Shown here in pieces: positions 7,427 to 15,524 of a stretch of DNA of 64,000 nucleotides. Under the pieces are notes generated by a model. The model had not been told where the DNA came from and searched no databases. It saw nothing but the letters and a program-made list of their open reading frames with translations. The DNA comes from Agarilytica sp033852165 (GTDB lineage Bacteria; Pseudomonadota; Gammaproteobacteria; Pseudomonadales; Cellvibrionaceae): positions 62,001 through 126,000 of the forward strand of contig JAWSUZ010000074.1 in assembly GCA_033852165.1 (NCBI GenBank). The letters run 5' to 3'. Numbering within the stretch: position 1 is the first letter of the stretch; the number at the start of each line of letters is the position of its first letter. The position numbers and the translations under genes are program-made.

Positions 7427-8434
7427 ATGGCTATTTCTCACCTTATCGCCCACCGCATACAGCGCCTAAGCCCAACCACACCGGCTTTGGTGGATTTACG
7501 AGATGATGAGTTGCCACGCGATGGTAAAATTGAAGAGTGTGCGCGTGAGCTAAAGCTTTGTTTTGTCAAAAAGCTCAGCAAGATTCATGGTCGTTTTTCG
7601 AGCGACATGGCAATGCACCCGTTTTCCAATTGGATCGCTGAGTGCATCGCTGAAAAAATTGGTTTTGTTTCTCTTACTGAAAAAGCCATGAAGCACTTCA
7701 AACTGGAGCTGGATAAGACGGAAGCGCTACTGGATGCCTATGTGTTTTTCGTTCAGGAGACGCTAGAGCATGCAGATGAGTTGAGTGTCTATGTGGTCGA
7801 TCATCTTAATGGCCAGTACATTGATGGTGACCTTAATATTTCAGATTCCGTTTATTTGGACACCAATAATATTACCCTGGGTGCGAAGGTGAATTTGCGT
7901 GAGTGGCAGGGGGAAGATAAGCATCTGAATTATCTATCCGTATTGCCTTGGCGGGGTGAAAAAGAGTTGAGTGATGCTTTTGTGGCCTTTATTGGTTTCA
8001 CGGATAAGGCGGATGTAAAAGAAGAGACAGAAGCATTCTTGGATGCGGTTGATAGTTTCACTAAGGACCTGCCAGAAGAGATCGCCATCGAGACGCGTGA
8101 AAAGGTGGTGAATTATTGCCTGGAAGAAGATAAGGCGGGTCGACGTGTTGTGATTGCCGATCTATCCAGTCAGATCGATTCAGAAAACACAGAGAAGTTT
8201 GAAAAGCATGTGGTTGCAGAAAAGCCTCAATTGAAAGCTGAGCTGATTCCCGACCGTGCGCAAATGCGTCAATACATTCGCATCAGTGGTCGCGATAATA
8301 TGTTGAGCATGAGTTTCGATTCGAAGTGTTTGGGCGAGTCAATTGTGTATGACCAGGCATCGGATACCTTAACGATTTCTAAAATTCCTACGGCGTTGAA
8401 GTCGCGGCTTTTGAAGCATTTGCGGAGTAGCTGA
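7427..8434 (+). CDS. yejK: Nucleoid-associated protein YejK (NdpA)
   Basis: A 335-residue protein, the length of E. coli YejK. It starts M-A-I-S-H-L-I-A-H-R-I and contains the family blocks V-Y-V-V-D-H-L, H-L-N-Y-L-S-V-L-P-W-R-G and the C-terminal D-R-A-Q-M-R-Q-Y-I-R-I-S-G-R-D. YejK binds the nucleoid and helps organise chromosome topology (it is reported to affect topoisomerase IV). It is monocistronic in this window, following the REP-rich accessory block, and may mark the return to core chromosome. No anomalies. Confidence 0.92.
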   Translation: MAISHLIAHRIQRLSPTTPALVDLRDDELPRDGKIEECARELKLCFVKKLSKIHGRFSSDMAMHPFSNWIAECIAEKIGFVSLTEKAMKHFKLELDKTEALLDAYVFFVQETLEHADELSVYVVDHLNGQYIDGDLNISDSVYLDTNNITLGAKVNLREWQGEDKHLNYLSVLPWRGEKELSDAFVAFIGFTDKADVKEETEAFLDAVDSFTKDLPEEIAIETREKVVNYCLEEDKAGRRVVIADLSSQIDSENTEKFEKHVVAEKPQLKAELIPDRAQMRQYIRISGRDNMLSMSFDSKCLGESIVYDQASDTLTISKIPTALKSRLLKHLRSS

Positions 8435-8512
8435 GTTGTCTTGTCTCTTCTTTGGTATGTAGGCGGAGGTATATATTATCTCCTTGAATGGGATGATCCC
8501 CTTCCGTTTTGG

Positions 8513-9418
8513 TCACATTTTCCAATCGCTGTTTTCCTCAAAATGGGTGAGAACAGCATCAATAAAGCACTGGGTTTTCGTTGATAAATGCTTCCGGTTG
8601 GCATAGACAATATATAGGCCCAGCTCATAACTTTCATAGCCCTCTAAAATAACACTTAGCTTTCCTGATTTAATATCGTCGCCAACGACAAATGTTGGGC
8701 AGAGTGATATTCCGCAGTCTTCTCGTAATAATTGATGCACGGCTCTTGAGCCGTTTGTTCGAATGCCTTTGTCGATATTGACTGTTATGTGTTCGTCATC
8801 GCGTTTAAAGCGCCAGCGAAAACTACTCCGCAAATTCGTATCGATAATGCATTGGTGGTTGAGTAATTCTTCTGGGGTTTTAGGGGTGCCATATTCCTGA
8901 AGATAGGCGCCGCTTGCACAAGCTACAATACGTACGGGAGCCAATTTTCGTGCGACTAAGCTAGAGTCTGGAAGTTCTGCAATGCGAATAGCGACGTCTA
9001 TGCCTTCTTTAACAATATCGACAAAGTGATCCGTGAGTCGAAGGTTAATATTCACTTTAGGGTATCGTTTATTGTATCCAGAAATGACTTTCATGAGATG
9101 CAGTTCGGAAAAAGTTACCGGGGCGCTGATATGTAAGTCACCTACAGCTTGGGCGACATGAACACTGGCTTCAAGTTCACAGAGTTGATCCAGTATCGGC
9201 AGGGCTCGTTCATAGTAGCTGCGGCCAACTTCTGTAAGGCTAATGTTTCGTGTGGTTCTGTGCAGTAATCGCACACCAAGTGATTCTTCGAGGTGGGCAA
9301 TTGTTTTGCTTACAGCTGTTTTTGAAGCGCCAGACTTTCTCGCGGCGGCTGAAATTCCTTGTTCATCGACGACGGTGATAAAGGTGCGTATGCAGGTAAT
9401 CGTATCCATTGAACACAT
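8513..9418 (-). CDS. LysR-family transcriptional regulator
   Basis: A 301-residue LysR-type regulator. The N-terminal winged helix-turn-helix (residues about 5-65, with S-A-A-A-R-K-S-G-A-S-K-T-A-V-S-K and R-L-L-H-R-T-T-R) is followed by a periplasmic-binding-like effector domain (D-L-H-I-S-A-P-V-T-F-S onward). The effector half resembles the CrgA/DhcR-like subgroup that responds to aromatic or electrophilic compounds. It is divergent from the glutathione transferase gene across a 243-bp gap, so that gene is its most likely target. ATG 9418 is used; an ATG three codons downstream fits the usual N-terminus equally well. Confidence 0.9.
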   Translation of the reverse strand: MCSMDTITCIRTFITVVDEQGISAAARKSGASKTAVSKTIAHLEESLGVRLLHRTTRNISLTEVGRSYYERALPILDQLCELEASVHVAQAVGDLHISAPVTFSELHLMKVISGYNKRYPKVNINLRLTDHFVDIVKEGIDVAIRIAELPDSSLVARKLAPVRIVACASGAYLQEYGTPKTPEELLNHQCIIDTNLRSSFRWRFKRDDEHITVNIDKGIRTNGSRAVHQLLREDCGISLCPTFVVGDDIKSGKLSVILEGYESYELGLYIVYANRKHLSTKTQCFIDAVLTHFEENSDWKM

Positions 9419-9661
9419 CTTACTGTTTTAACTTGCGCGCAGTTTATCAATGGTTTTTGGCGTTGTATATCCGGCGAATGCCAGTCTTTGTATTCCGTTG
9501 AGAGAGACCGTTTTTGATTGTTTCTGATTTGAGGACGGTCCTTCCCTTTTTTACCGTATTGTACCTTATGGGAATTTATCCGATATTGAATGGCATGCTG
9601 TACTGCGTTGTACATATTGCACACCTTGTCATTCATCTTCATAAATTTAAAGGAGTAACCC

Positions 9662-10636
9662 ATGCTCGTAAATGGTGTCTGGGAAGAAAATTTTCACCCC
9701 TACCAATCCGCGAATAAAGACGGAGGGTTTGTTCGTCTAAATGCCAGTATTCGAAATGAAATAGAATCTTCTGGAGAGGAGGGAAGTGATAGCAGCAGAA
9801 AATATTTTGCGGAGAAAAACCGCTATCATCTTTATGTTTCGCTTACTTGTCCTTGGGCATGCCGGACTTTGATTATTAGGCGACTTAAAAAATTGGAATC
9901 GTTGATTTCGGTTTCTGTGGTGGAGCCTTTTTTGACGGATAAGGGTTGGGGATTTGGAAACTATCCTGGTTCAGATTTGGAGGCTTTATATGGATCGGCT
10001 TACGTTCATGAACTCTATACTCGCAGTGATCCGAATTACAGTGGCCGAGCGACGGTGCCGATTTTGTGGGATAAAAAATATGGTGTTATCGTCAATAATG
10101 AGTCTGCGGATATTATTCGTATGTTTAATAGCGCTTTTAATAGGCTTGCGCCAAATAGTGTAGATTTGAGACCTAAAGAATACTTGGGTGCGATGAATGA
10201 GTTTAATCAGATCGTATATGAAAAGTTGAACAATGCTGTTTATCGCTGTGGTTTTGCGAAAACTCAGAGTGCTTACGAGAGTGCAATGGCGGATGTTTTT
10301 TCAACGTTAGAATATTTAGATGAGCGCTTAAATGGTCAAGCGTATGTGTTTGGTGATCGTATAACTGAGAGTGATGTCCGCTTATTTGTCACGCTTATTA
10401 GATTTGATATCGCGTATTTTGGCCTGTTTAAATGTAATCTCGCTCGGATTGTTGAATACCAAAATTTACACGCCTATATGCTTCGACTTTATCAACGATC
10501 TGAAGTGTGTGAAACGGTGAATATCGATCATATAAAGCAAGGTTACTATTCGATTAAGGCGTTGAATCCTACGGGTGTTGTGCCGTTAGGGCCTCGACGA
10601 ATCTTTGGGCTCAATAGCGTAGAGTGTCCTGGGTAG
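9662..10636 (+). CDS. yqjG: Glutathionyl-hydroquinone reductase (xi-class glutathione S-transferase, YqjG/ECM4 family)
   Basis: A 324-residue xi-class GST. The catalytic Cys63 sits in the diagnostic C-P-W-A motif, the same numbering as in E. coli YqjG. These cytosolic enzymes use glutathione to reduce glutathionyl-hydroquinones and related quinone adducts. Family features are the N-terminal extension (G-V-W-E-E-N-F-H-P) and the all-alpha domain with D-V-R-L-F-V-T-L-I-R-F-D. A strong AAGGAG site lies before the ATG. Divergence from a LysR gene suggests quinone or electrophile-responsive control. The C-terminal L-N-P-T-G-V-V-P-L-G-P is complete. Confidence 0.93.
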   Translation: MLVNGVWEENFHPYQSANKDGGFVRLNASIRNEIESSGEEGSDSSRKYFAEKNRYHLYVSLTCPWACRTLIIRRLKKLESLISVSVVEPFLTDKGWGFGNYPGSDLEALYGSAYVHELYTRSDPNYSGRATVPILWDKKYGVIVNNESADIIRMFNSAFNRLAPNSVDLRPKEYLGAMNEFNQIVYEKLNNAVYRCGFAKTQSAYESAMADVFSTLEYLDERLNGQAYVFGDRITESDVRLFVTLIRFDIAYFGLFKCNLARIVEYQNLHAYMLRLYQRSEVCETVNIDHIKQGYYSIKALNPTGVVPLGPRRIFGLNSVECPG

Positions 10637-10862
10637 GTATATTAAAAATATTTGGACATAACGTAGCTGTAGCAGAGGCGTCCATTTTTAATTTTCTTGA
10701 ATTCGCGCCTAATTTTACAATGGCGCTAAAGTGGCGCGTTTACATAGTTGTTATTGTCCTGGATGTTTAGGTTTGTCGGTTTTATTTTTTAACGTGGGGG
10801 AAATTAAGTCGAGTATGTTCTTGGTGGAGCAAGAGGGTTTTTGTCTGAACATGCTGTGAACA

Positions 10863-11984
10863 CTATTTGTTGACCTGGTCAGCTGAAACCACCTCTCCAA
10901 AATAATCACCTTGGTACATATCAAAGCCGATTGGTTTGCAGCTTTTAAGTATTGGCTTGGTGTCGACACAGGTGGCCAAGGTTTTAATGCGTAATTCCCT
11001 AACGATATCGTGAAGGTGTATGAGCAGGCTCAGGCGTGCACTGTTGGCCGTGTCTATTCCTTCTATTAGCGCTTTATCAAATTTAACCAAGTGTGGTTGG
11101 GCGTTGATCAACTCCATAAAGCGTGATTGACCCGTGCCAAAATCAACGAAGGCGTAGCGAATACTCAATTTGTTGAGTGCCGCTTTGAGTAAGGCTAAGT
11201 GAGCCAAATCGGTGACGGATTTCTCACTGATTTCGAGCATTAGCAAGGTCTTTGGATGACGTTTACGCAGTGCGCTCAAGGAGCGAAGTAATTGATCGTA
11301 ATCATCAAGCTCCTTCGGATGAGTGCTGACCAGAATCATGCCTTGAACCTTGTACTGCTCTGCGATATCGACGGCAGTGTCTCGCATAAGAGTAGACAGC
11401 TGGACTTCTAATCCAATGCTCTCGGCAATATGGTACAAGACCGCAGGATCAGATGTTAGGTTCGGGTTGCAACCTTTAGCCAACACCTCGTATCCACAGA
11501 TTTTGCCGCCCTTGGCGTGGACGATGGGCTGAAAGAACATTTCGATCATTTGCTTGTCGATCAGCTCTTCAAGCTGGTTAACGCCAGCAGGGATGGTCTC
11601 GCTCAGCTTCATATCGGCGATGGAGATAACAGTGGTTGTGTTGTGTGGTTCATCCTCTTGCGGGTAGTCAAGGACAAGGTGGGAGCGGTCAATCAAGCGC
11701 ATCTCCATTGTGCCTAGATGGATAATGTCGCCGTGTTGGATTAGGGTGGGTCCCTCAATTCTATCTCGATTGACAAAGGTACCGTTGCTGCTGCGCAGAT
11801 CGTTGAGCATGAGGCTATCCTCTCCGCCCTCTTTTACTGTTGCATGGCGGCGAGAGACGGCGGCTGAAGCGAAGGTGAAATCTAAACTTTCATCGCGGCC
11901 TAGTGTTATAGGGAAGGGTTGCAGATGTTGCTGTGTGCGTCTACCATCTTGGTTAAAGTCGCCTTCCAAGTACCATTTGCTCAT
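10863..11984 (-). CDS. FHA domain - degenerate EAL domain signalling protein
   Basis: A 373-residue cytosolic protein. Residues about 20-95 form an FHA phosphothreonine-binding domain with G-R-D, S-R-R-H and S-S-N-G-T-F-V-N. Residues about 130-365 form an EAL domain. The catalytic signature is worn: E-V-L replaces E-A-L, the D-D-F-G-T-G pair is V-D-F-G-T-G, the E-G-V-E-T loop is A-T-C-V-D-T, and the metal-binding Asn position reads S-T-H. It therefore probably does not hydrolyse c-di-GMP and more likely binds it or a partner. FHA fused to EAL suggests a link between Ser/Thr phosphorylation and c-di-GMP signalling. No kinase gene is adjacent. Confidence 0.87.
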   Translation of the reverse strand: MSKWYLEGDFNQDGRRTQQHLQPFPITLGRDESLDFTFASAAVSRRHATVKEGGEDSLMLNDLRSSNGTFVNRDRIEGPTLIQHGDIIHLGTMEMRLIDRSHLVLDYPQEDEPHNTTTVISIADMKLSETIPAGVNQLEELIDKQMIEMFFQPIVHAKGGKICGYEVLAKGCNPNLTSDPAVLYHIAESIGLEVQLSTLMRDTAVDIAEQYKVQGMILVSTHPKELDDYDQLLRSLSALRKRHPKTLLMLEISEKSVTDLAHLALLKAALNKLSIRYAFVDFGTGQSRFMELINAQPHLVKFDKALIEGIDTANSARLSLLIHLHDIVRELRIKTLATCVDTKPILKSCKPIGFDMYQGDYFGEVVSADQVNK

Positions 11985-12386
11985 GGTTCTACCTTTTTCT
12001 AACGTCCTTTAAGTGTAGGTGATGAGATTGCTAACTTCCTTATCAAATGTGGAATTTGTATGGCGGGGTACAGGTATAGCGATATCTCTAGTTTGACTTC
12101 AGACGATGATGTTTTAGTCGCCGAAGTGAACGTACACTCTCTTTCTGTTGCCTTATATCCGGTAGTTATTGCTGCTTGGGTTCTCTGATCGCTAGCCTAG
12201 GGTTTCTGCGAGTTTGGGAATTCAATCGAATGGAATAGTCATTTATGGGGGATTAATACCGGCATCCGAAGTAAGGGTATCCATGATATGATTCACCTCA
12301 TATTTAGGGGCTTGGCGTTTTCTTGTCTGGCTCCGTACAGCACGTTCATCACTCTAAAAGAATTTCCCGAAGGAATCTGATCGATT
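11985..12386. other. Intergenic region between divergent FHA-EAL and oxygenase genes
   Basis: About 400 bases holding both promoters. I see no convincing small gene, RNA or long palindrome. A GAAGGAAT segment at 12370 provides the ribosome-binding site of the downstream oxygenase. Confidence 0.5.
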
Positions 12387-13181
12387 ATGTTTAATCATAA
12401 TGAAATGTTGCCCGTTGAAAAGCTTCACAAGCTTGCAGAAGCTGAGGCTGAGAACTACAAGAACGCGGCGCCATTTGCCCACGGCGTGTATGACGACGTG
12501 TTCGCTCCGGCACTTCTCGACAAGGTGATTGAAGAGTTTGAAGTGGGTGAAAAAACATGGAAGGAATTCGACTCAAAGTACGAGAAAAAATTGCAAATGA
12601 ACCGGGATGTTAACCTTCAGCCGGTTACCCGTGCTCTGATTCATAATTTAAACTCGGAGCCATTTCTGGAGTTTTTAGAGGTACTAACCGGTATTAAGGG
12701 ACTTATCCCTGATCCATATTTGGCAGGCGGTGGTCTTCACAAAATCCCCCCTGGCGGAAAACTTGGAATTCACGTTGATTTTAATGGCCACAGTAAAATG
12801 AACGTGTATCGACGCATCAATGTGTTGATCTACCTCAATAAGGATTGGCAGGAAGAGTGGGGCGGTTACTTTGAGCTATGGAGTGATAAAAACGGCGGAT
12901 GTGAAAAGAAATTGCTACCTCTGTTTAACCGCATGGCGATTTTTACAACTACATCTACCAGCTTTCATGGCCACCCAGAACCGTTAAAATGTCCAGAAGA
13001 CAGAAACCGCATATCGCTAGCCCTGTATTATTACACGGCGAATGAACGAGGCGATCAGGCTAAAGATGAGCATACGACGCAATTTTTGACGAAAAGCGGA
13101 AAGCGTGAAGAAATACATTATTCGAATAGCTTTTTCAGCCGCGTAAAGCGAAAAATTAAAAGGGTTGTCGCCGGAAAGTAG
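12387..13181 (+). CDS. 2-oxoglutarate/Fe(II)-dependent oxygenase (prolyl-4-hydroxylase-like fold)
   Basis: A 264-residue cytosolic protein with a jelly-roll dioxygenase core. The iron ligands are visible as His129-x-Asp131 (H-V-D-F-N) and a distal histidine at 194 or 196 (F-H-G-H-P), with the 2-oxoglutarate-binding Arg in R-N-R-I-S-L-A-L-Y-Y-Y. This pattern matches 2OG-Fe(II) oxygenases found near glycan or rhamnan loci, whose substrates are mostly unknown. The C-terminus is very basic (K-R-K-I-K-R-V-V). Neighbours do not reveal a substrate; it is a single gene with its own leader. Confidence 0.85.
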   Translation: MFNHNEMLPVEKLHKLAEAEAENYKNAAPFAHGVYDDVFAPALLDKVIEEFEVGEKTWKEFDSKYEKKLQMNRDVNLQPVTRALIHNLNSEPFLEFLEVLTGIKGLIPDPYLAGGGLHKIPPGGKLGIHVDFNGHSKMNVYRRINVLIYLNKDWQEEWGGYFELWSDKNGGCEKKLLPLFNRMAIFTTTSTSFHGHPEPLKCPEDRNRISLALYYYTANERGDQAKDEHTTQFLTKSGKREEIHYSNSFFSRVKRKIKRVVAGK

Positions 13182-13229
13182 ACAGCGAAGAGCGGATTGA
13201 ATCCGCTCTGTCTTTTCATACTACAGTTT

Positions 13230-13284
13230 CCCGTCCCCCGTCCCCCGTCCCCCGTCCCCCGTCCCCCGTCCCCCGTCCCCCGTC
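13230..13284. repeat. CCCCCGT minisatellite (7-bp unit, about 7.5 copies)
   Basis: GT dinucleotides recur every seven bases from 13233 to 13283, separated by runs of five C. On the minus strand this is a run of GGGGG tracts spaced by AC, which fits the pattern for stacked G-quadruplexes. It lies 68 bases upstream of the topB start and downstream of the oxygenase gene. Confidence 0.95.
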
Positions 13285-13351
13285 TTTTCTTGATTTTTAG
13301 CCAAGATCAAATTACTGTATATCTATTCAGTATGTGGAAAGCCGTATAAAA

Positions 13352-15508
13352 ATGATTCTGTACATCGCAGAGAAACCCAGCCTTGGCCGTGCTATTGCCG
13401 GAGCCTTGCCCAAGCCCCTTCAGAAAGGGGATGGATTTATACGTGCGGCAAACGGCGATGTGGTCAGTTGGTGCATTGGACATTTGCTGGAACAAGCCGA
13501 ACCCGAAGACTATGACCCGGTATTCAAAAAGTGGGCGCATGCGCAATTACCCATTATTCCCCAGAAATGGCAGCTAAAAGCCAAAAAACAAACCGCCAAG
13601 CAACTTTCGGTCTTAAAAAAGTGGGTCAAGCAGGCGGACCAGCTCGTCCACGCCGGTGACCCAGACCGTGAAGGCCAGCTGTTGGTCGACGAGGTCATCG
13701 ATTTCCTTGGTGTGAAAGGTAAAAAACGTGACGCTATTAAGCGATGCCTGATCAGTGATCTCAATCCCCCAGCCGTCAAACAATCCCTATCGAAGCTGCG
13801 TGATAACCGCGAGTTTATTCCCCTTTCAGTATCTGCTCTGGCTCGCTCTCGTGCAGACTGGCTCTACGGAATCAACTTAACCCGAGCGTATACTCTGCAA
13901 GGTCAGAAGGTGGGTTACCAAGGGGTACTATCGGTGGGGCGTGTGCAAACGCCGTTATTAGGCCTAGTGGTTAATCGTGATAGAGACATTGCGAACTTTG
14001 TCAGTAAACCTTTCTACAACGTATGGGCACATTTAAGAACTGAGAATAACGAAAACTTTAAGGCTAAATGGGTGCCCAGTGAACATTGTGCAGCGTATCT
14101 CGATGAGCATGGCCGAAATGTTTCCCGGCCGCTGGCTGAAAACGTTGTGCAGCGGGCAAGCTTCCAGCCTGCAACGGTAAAAGATATTTCACGCAAAAAG
14201 AAAAGCAGAGCCGCGCCGTTACCCTACAATCTGTCTTCCCTGCAAATTGATGCAAACAAGGCTTATGGCTTTAGCGCTAAACAAGCACTGGACATTTGCC
14301 AAGCGCTTTATGAGCAGCATAACGCGATCACTTACCCCCGTTCCGATAGCCGCTATTTGCCTATGGGACACTTTTCTCAAGCGCCTCAAGTCTTAGCGTG
14401 TGTGCAGAACAATTTGCATCAGGTAGATACTGGCGGCCCCTTGAGTATTCGAGAGAACGATTCCGCGTTATTTGCTTCGCTAAAGCCAAAACAAAAAAGC
14501 AAAGCGTGGAATGATTCAAAAGTTGACGCCCATCACGCGATAATCCCCACGCAAAAATCACTGTCTCGGCTAAGCTCGCAAGAAGCAAAAATATACCGTT
14601 TAATTTGCCGAAACTACGTGGCTCAATTTCTGCCTAATTATGTATTTTTTGACAGCCAATTGGACATCGAAATTGCTGCAGGAAAGTTTGTCGCCAAAGC
14701 GAAAGAAATAGAACAAGAAGGCTGGAAGTCTTTATTTATGGGGAAAGGCGGGGCTGCTGGAAAAGCATCGGTTAATGGCGGTCTACCCGATGAGAAGAGC
14801 AATGAGAAAAACGATGAAGACAGCGATCCGAATCAAACGCTTCCGTCCCTATCGAAAGGCCAACAATTAGAATCCCTTCAAGCCGAAGTTGAAGAAAAAA
14901 ACACAAGCCCACCCAAGCACTTTACCGAAGCAACCTTGCTGGCTGCCATGACGGGAATTGGCGCATTCGTAAAAGACCCAGCACTCAAAAAAGTCTTAAA
15001 AGAAACAGATGGCTTGGGCACCGAAGCCACACGTGCAGGCATAATCGAATTATTGTTTAAGCGTGGTTTTATGGTCCGTATGGGCAAAACGGTAAAAGCT
15101 ACCGAGACTGGTAAAGGGCTAATTGAAGCGCTTCCAGAGTCAACAACCTTGCCTGATCGCACCGCACGTTGGGAGTCAATATTAACCGCGATTTGTGAGC
15201 GAGAAGCGAAATACGAAACACTAATGACGCCCTTACAAGAAGAGTTGGCGGTTTTAGTTCAAGAGAGTCAATCGGTATTGCCGACAGGGCTTAAAGGCTT
15301 GGGGAATAACAAAGCTAAAAAGTTTACGCGAAAAAAACGTGGGAATGGTGCGAGTAAGTCTACGGGTGAAAAGTCGTACGGAAAGAGTGTTGGAAAGAGT
15401 GGCAGTAAGGTTGGAGGAAGCCGAAAGGCAACAGGTAGTAAACAATCAGGGAGCAAGACAACAAGCGGTAAAAGAACAACCAAAAAGAAAAGCGCTAGCC
15501 TAAGCTAG
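13352..15508 (+). CDS. topB: DNA topoisomerase III
   Basis: A 718-residue type IA topoisomerase. The Toprim domain opens with Y-I-A-E-K-P-S-L-G-R and contains D-P-D-R-E-G-Q-L-L. The active-site tyrosine is in I-T-Y-P-R-S-D-S-R-Y-L-P. Starting at ATG 13352 puts it at Tyr328, the E. coli TopB number, which decides this start over the GTG at 13334. The enzyme decatenates replication and recombination intermediates. The last 65 residues are a Lys/Ser/Gly-rich tail (G-K-S-G-S-K, K-R-T-T-K-K-K) that probably binds DNA nonspecifically. The last codons double as the terminator of the converging ybiT. Confidence 0.96.
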   Translation: MILYIAEKPSLGRAIAGALPKPLQKGDGFIRAANGDVVSWCIGHLLEQAEPEDYDPVFKKWAHAQLPIIPQKWQLKAKKQTAKQLSVLKKWVKQADQLVHAGDPDREGQLLVDEVIDFLGVKGKKRDAIKRCLISDLNPPAVKQSLSKLRDNREFIPLSVSALARSRADWLYGINLTRAYTLQGQKVGYQGVLSVGRVQTPLLGLVVNRDRDIANFVSKPFYNVWAHLRTENNENFKAKWVPSEHCAAYLDEHGRNVSRPLAENVVQRASFQPATVKDISRKKKSRAAPLPYNLSSLQIDANKAYGFSAKQALDICQALYEQHNAITYPRSDSRYLPMGHFSQAPQVLACVQNNLHQVDTGGPLSIRENDSALFASLKPKQKSKAWNDSKVDAHHAIIPTQKSLSRLSSQEAKIYRLICRNYVAQFLPNYVFFDSQLDIEIAAGKFVAKAKEIEQEGWKSLFMGKGGAAGKASVNGGLPDEKSNEKNDEDSDPNQTLPSLSKGQQLESLQAEVEEKNTSPPKHFTEATLLAAMTGIGAFVKDPALKKVLKETDGLGTEATRAGIIELLFKRGFMVRMGKTVKATETGKGLIEALPESTTLPDRTARWESILTAICEREAKYETLMTPLQEELAVLVQESQSVLPTGLKGLGNNKAKKFTRKKRGNGASKSTGEKSYGKSVGKSGSKVGGSRKATGSKQSGSKTTSGKRTTKKKSASLS

Positions 15509-15512
15509 CGCC
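15483..15512 (-). terminator. Rho-independent terminator of ybiT, embedded in the 3' end of topB
   Basis: Perfect stem GCGCTAGC/GCTAGCGC (15492-15499 and 15504-15511) around a CTAA loop, followed on the minus strand by TTTTCTTTTT. It ends the ybiT transcript 13-40 bases past its stop codon. The same bases encode the last residues (K-K-K-S-A-S-L-S) and the TAG stop of topB. Confidence 0.85.
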
Positions 15513-15524
15513 TCAATAACCGGC

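Noticed and set aside
9431..9663. Frames overlapping the LysR/GST intergenic region
   Set aside because: They overlap both promoters and the coding start of LysR and have no protein-like features.
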